From NCBI GenBank assembly GCA_945900785.1, contig CAMDJM010000017.1, forward strand, positions 1-64,000: a DNA stretch of 64,000 bases, given 5' to 3'. Made by a program: the position numbers and the translations under genes. Positions 61,028-64,000 of the stretch are shown piece after piece; position 1 is the stretch's first letter; each line of letters begins with the position of its first letter. The notes under the pieces were generated by a model. That model saw only the letters and a program-made list of their open reading frames with translations, searched no databases and was not told the origin of the DNA. Origin of the DNA: Akkermansia muciniphila (lineage in GTDB: Bacteria > Verrucomicrobiota > Verrucomicrobiia > Verrucomicrobiales > V1-33).

Positions 61028-62365
61028 ATGCTCACTTTATTTTCGGAAAAACCGGGAGGCTCCTTTTGCGATGGTCTTTCGCGCCGCTCCTTCCTCCGCC
61101 TGGGCGGCCTGGGCCTGGGGGGCCTCACTTTTCCCCAGCTGCTCCGCGCCGAAGCCGCCCAAGGCACCGGCAAATCCCAAAAAGCCCTCATCCTCGTCTA
61201 CCTGCCCGGCGGCCCCCCCCACCAGGACATGTATGACCTCAAAATGGACGCCCCCTCGGAAATCCGCGGCGAATTCTCCCCCATCCGCACCAAGGTCCCC
61301 GGCATCCGCATCTGCGAACACCTCCCCCGCCTCGCCAGCATGGCTGACAAGTTCGCCTTCGTGCGCAGCGTGGTCGGTGCCAAAGACCGGCACGAATCCT
61401 TCCAATGCATCACCGGCCGCCTCAACGACAACGTCCCCCCCGGCGGCTGGCCCGAAATCGGCAGCATTATCTCCAAGTTGGAAGGCGCCGGACCCGCCGT
61501 CCCCAACTACATGAACCTCTCGCCGAAAATGAAGCACTCCCCCTACAATCAGGGGCTCCCCAGCTTCCTCGGCGTCGCTCACGCCCCCTTCATGCCCATG
61601 GGTAGCGTCAAGGACGACATGACCCTCAACGGCATGACCCTCGAACGCCTCGCCGACCGCCGCGGCCTCCTCAAAGCCTTCGACGGCTTCCGCCGCAACG
61701 CCGATGCCTCCGGCGTCATGACCGGCGTCGATGCCTTCACCGAACAAGCCTTCGATATCCTCACCTCCTCCCGCCTCCTCAAGGCTCTCGACCTCTCCGG
61801 CGAAGACCCCAAACTCCGCGAACGCTACGGCAAAGGCACGGACCAAATCCAAGGCGACGCCGCCCCCCGCCTCAACGAACAATTCCTCCTCGCCCGCCGC
61901 CTCGTCGAAGCCGGCGTCCGCGTCGTCACCCTCAGCTACAGCTTCTGGGACTGGCATGGCCAAAATTTCAAAATCGCCAAGGACAACCTCCCTGACTTCG
62001 ATCAAGCCATCACCGCCCTCGTTCAGGACCTTCACGACCGCGGCATGGCCGACGACGTCAGCGTCCTCGCCTGGGGCGAATTCGGCCGCAGCCCCCGGAT
62101 CAACGAAAAGGGTGGCCGCGACCACTGGCCCAATGTCTCCGGCGCCTTGCTCGCTGGCGGCGGCATGAAAACCGGCCAGGTCATCGGCTCCACCGACCGC
62201 CTCGGCGGAGAAGCCGCCGACCGCCCCGTCCACTTCCAGGAAATCTTCGCCACCCTTTATAACAACTTCGGGATCAATCCCAACACCACCACCGTCGCCG
62301 ACCTCACCGGACGGCCCCACTTCCTCGTCGATGGCCAATTCCAGCCCATGAAAGAGCTTGTATGA
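61028..62365 (+). CDS. DUF1501 family protein (Tat-exported), copy 2
   Basis: A 445-residue paralogue of the preceding gene, starting 12 bases after it. The leader SRRSFLRLGGLGLGGLTFPQ and the motifs [64 protein letters not shown] and GGRDHWPN parallel copy 1 throughout, so the pair is a tandem duplication. The stop overlaps the start of the downstream DUF1549 gene (ATGA), showing translational coupling. Minus-strand frames of over 400 codons here are shadows of the high GC content. Confidence 0.9.
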   Translation: MLTLFSEKPGGSFCDGLSRRSFLRLGGLGLGGLTFPQLLRAEAAQGTGKSQKALILVYLPGGPPHQDMYDLKMDAPSEIRGEFSPIRTKVPGIRICEHLPRLASMADKFAFVRSVVGAKDRHESFQCITGRLNDNVPPGGWPEIGSIISKLEGAGPAVPNYMNLSPKMKHSPYNQGLPSFLGVAHAPFMPMGSVKDDMTLNGMTLERLADRRGLLKAFDGFRRNADASGVMTGVDAFTEQAFDILTSSRLLKALDLSGEDPKLRERYGKGTDQIQGDAAPRLNEQFLLARRLVEAGVRVVTLSYSFWDWHGQNFKIAKDNLPDFDQAITALVQDLHDRGMADDVSVLAWGEFGRSPRINEKGGRDHWPNVSGALLAGGGMKTGQVIGSTDRLGGEAADRPVHFQEIFATLYNNFGINPNTTTVADLTGRPHFLVDGQFQPMKELV

Positions 62366-64000
62366 TGAAAGCCCACCTCGCCCACCTCGCCCTCCTTGCT
62401 CTCCTCGCGCCCACCGCAGCCCTCCACGCGACCGGACTCCGCATCCACTCCGGCGCCCCCGACGGGCAAAGCGGCACCCTCCACGGTGCCGACGCCATGC
62501 TGCAACTCCTCGTCACCGCCAGCGACGCCCCCGGCAAAGAGCGCGATGCCACCCGTGAAGTCACCTGGAAAGTCGAGCCTGACGGCCTCCTCAGCATCTC
62601 CCCCACCGGACGCGCCACCCCCCTCCGCGACGGCACCGCCACCCTAACCGCTACGAAGGACGGAGTTCAGACTTCCACCACGCTCCTCATCCAGGGAGCC
62701 GCCACCGGCCGACCGCTCCATTTCAGGAACGACATCGTCCCCGTCATGACCAAATACGGCTGCAACGGCGGCGGCTGCCATGGCAAGAGCGAGGGCCAAA
62801 ACGGCTTCAAACTTTCGCTGTTAGGCTTCGAACCCGCCGAGGATTACGAACACCTCGTCCATGAATCCCGCGGCCGCCGCCTCTTCCCCGCAGCCCCCGA
62901 AAGCAGCCTCCTTCTCCTCAAAGGCACCGGCGAAATGCCCCACGGCGGCGGTGCCCGCGTGGAGCGCGGTTCCCCCGACTACCTTACCCTGGTGCGCTGG
63001 ATGGAACAAGGCATGCCCAAGGGTGACCCCGCCGCCGCTTCGCCCGTGCGCCTCGCCATCTTTCCCGAGGAGCGCCTCCTCGCCCCCGACAGCGAGCAGC
63101 AACTCCAGGTCACCGCCCACTATTCCGATGGCTCCTGGCAGGATGTCACCGCCCTCGTGCAATATGACAGCGGCGCCAAGGAAATGGCCACCGTGTCCCC
63201 CACCGGCCTTGTCCGCACCGCCCAACAACCCGGCGACGCTGCGGTCATGATCCGCTACATGGAAATGGCCGGCGTTTTCCGCGCCACCATCCCCCTGGGA
63301 GCCCCTCCCGGCGAATTCCCTCCAGAACAAAACTTCGTCGATCAGCACGTCTTCGCCAAATTGCGCACCCTCGGCCTGCCCCCTGCCGGCCTCTGCGATG
63401 ACGCCACCTTCCTGCGCCGCGTCACCGTGGACATCACCGGCCGCCTCCCCAAACCCGCCGAAGCCACCGCCTTCTCCCAGGACAACTCCCCTGACAAACG
63501 CGGTGCCTTGGTGGACCGCCTCCTCGCCTCCCCGGATTACGCCGAATACTTCGCTTCCAAATGGTCGTCCCTCCTCCGCAACAAACGCGCCGACCGGCCC
63601 GCCTATGGCACCCAGGCCTTCTACTCCTGGATCCGCGATAAATTAAACCAAAACCGCCCCTTCTCCGAACTCGCCGCCGGTGTCGTCTCCGCTTCCGGCA
63701 CCATCAGCCACTCCCCCGCCGTCGCCTGGTATCGCGCCGTCCAAAATCCCCAGGAGCAAATGCAGGACATCGCCCAGGTCTTCTGCGGCCAGCGCCTCCA
63801 GTGCGCCCAATGCCACCACCATCCCTACGAAAAGTGGAGCCAACAGGATTACTTCGGCCTCGCCGCCTTCTTTTCCCAGGTCGGCCGCAAACCCTCCGGT
63901 CAACCCGCCGAAGAAGCCATCTTCCACCAGGGCGGTGCCGCCTCCGCCCAAAATCCCCGCACCGGCAAACCCGTCACCCCCACCACCCTTGGCGGTCCTA
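62362..64000 (+). CDS. DUF1549/DUF1553 cytochrome-like protein, 3' end outside the window
   Basis: The first 546 codons are present and the gene continues past the edge. A signal peptide (LAHLALLALLAPTAALHA) is followed by a Big2-like immunoglobulin domain (about 25-120) and a cytochrome-like segment with YGCNGGGCHGKSEGQNGFK (Cys134, Cys139, His140) of the CX4CH type. A second Big2-like domain follows, then DUF1549 from about residue 315 (FVDQHVFAKLRTLGLPP, ATFLRRVTVDITGRLP). The hallmark CAQCHHHPYEKW is at Cys481. DUF1553 should follow beyond the end. It is encoded as the third gene of the DUF1501 set. Confidence 0.9.
   Translation, partial: MMKAHLAHLALLALLAPTAALHATGLRIHSGAPDGQSGTLHGADAMLQLLVTASDAPGKERDATREVTWKVEPDGLLSISPTGRATPLRDGTATLTATKDGVQTSTTLLIQGAATGRPLHFRNDIVPVMTKYGCNGGGCHGKSEGQNGFKLSLLGFEPAEDYEHLVHESRGRRLFPAAPESSLLLLKGTGEMPHGGGARVERGSPDYLTLVRWMEQGMPKGDPAAASPVRLAIFPEERLLAPDSEQQLQVTAHYSDGSWQDVTALVQYDSGAKEMATVSPTGLVRTAQQPGDAAVMIRYMEMAGVFRATIPLGAPPGEFPPEQNFVDQHVFAKLRTLGLPPAGLCDDATFLRRVTVDITGRLPKPAEATAFSQDNSPDKRGALVDRLLASPDYAEYFASKWSSLLRNKRADRPAYGTQAFYSWIRDKLNQNRPFSELAAGVVSASGTISHSPAVAWYRAVQNPQEQMQDIAQVFCGQRLQCAQCHHHPYEKWSQQDYFGLAAFFSQVGRKPSGQPAEEAIFHQGGAASAQNPRTGKPVTPTTLGGP

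Noticed and set aside
59738-62338. Two long minus-strand frames of over 400 codons opposite the DUF1501 genes
   Set aside because: They mirror the third-position GC bias of the DUF1501 genes, are extremely rich in Gly/Ala/Glu/Val, and show no recognised motif.

Overview
The window reads as one contig of a free-living aerobic bacterium from the PVC superphylum, most likely Verrucomicrobiota. This is inferred from family content, not from a marker-gene match: tandem DUF1501 proteins beside a DUF1549/DUF1553 cytochrome-like protein, giant secreted proteins with Ca-binding repeats, an ECF sigma factor paired with a Ser/Thr kinase-WD40 protein, and a complete alternative complex III (ACIII) locus. 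Base composition is GC-rich and no rRNA, tRNA, CRISPR array, prophage or intact insertion sequence was recognised.

Layout. 1-480 is non-coding and holds a nested palindromic element. 611-6285 carries an SGNH esterase, a lipoamide-dehydrogenase-like flavoprotein, a sugar isomerase/epimerase-like protein, hisG and two secreted unknowns. 6610-17871 holds a 1251-residue secreted protein with a papain-like C/H/D pattern, a sigma factor plus kinase-WD40 pair, a putative secreted glycosidase and a Tat-exported Gfo/Idh/MocA oxidoreductase. 17889-26325 has uppS, mutS flanked by several toxin-antitoxin genes (hicAB, a CHP02574/ParE-like pair, a truncated PIN gene), a metallopeptidase, a transglutaminase-like gene interrupted by an in-frame stop, and an FKBP. 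26500-29769 has a decayed SRPBCC gene and ppdK with a strong terminator.

29859-52124 is the centrepiece: a run of 23 genes all on the minus strand. Read in transcription order it is actA-B-C-D-E-F (quinol:cytochrome c oxidoreductase), a small membrane protein, a CcoN-like and a CcoO-like protein, a membrane cytochrome c, then coxA, coxC, subunit IV, two tiny membrane proteins and coxB. It ends with the assembly factors ctaA, ctaB, Sco, DUF420, a His-rich peptide and two further genes. The apparent logic is quinol oxidation by ACIII, cytochrome c transfer and oxygen reduction by an aa3-type oxidase. Two parts are unusual. The CcoN-like protein keeps its fold signature but has lost every histidine that would bind heme or copper. 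CoxC carries about 320 extra residues in one predicted periplasmic loop. A perfect TGTGA-N6-TCACA palindrome lies just upstream of actA.

52522-64000 is accessory: a mosaic surface protein with exact 201-bp repeats, a 1.3-kb repeat-rich stretch with a gene remnant, two secreted unknowns, two tandem DUF1501 genes and the start of a DUF1549/DUF1553 gene cut by the window edge.
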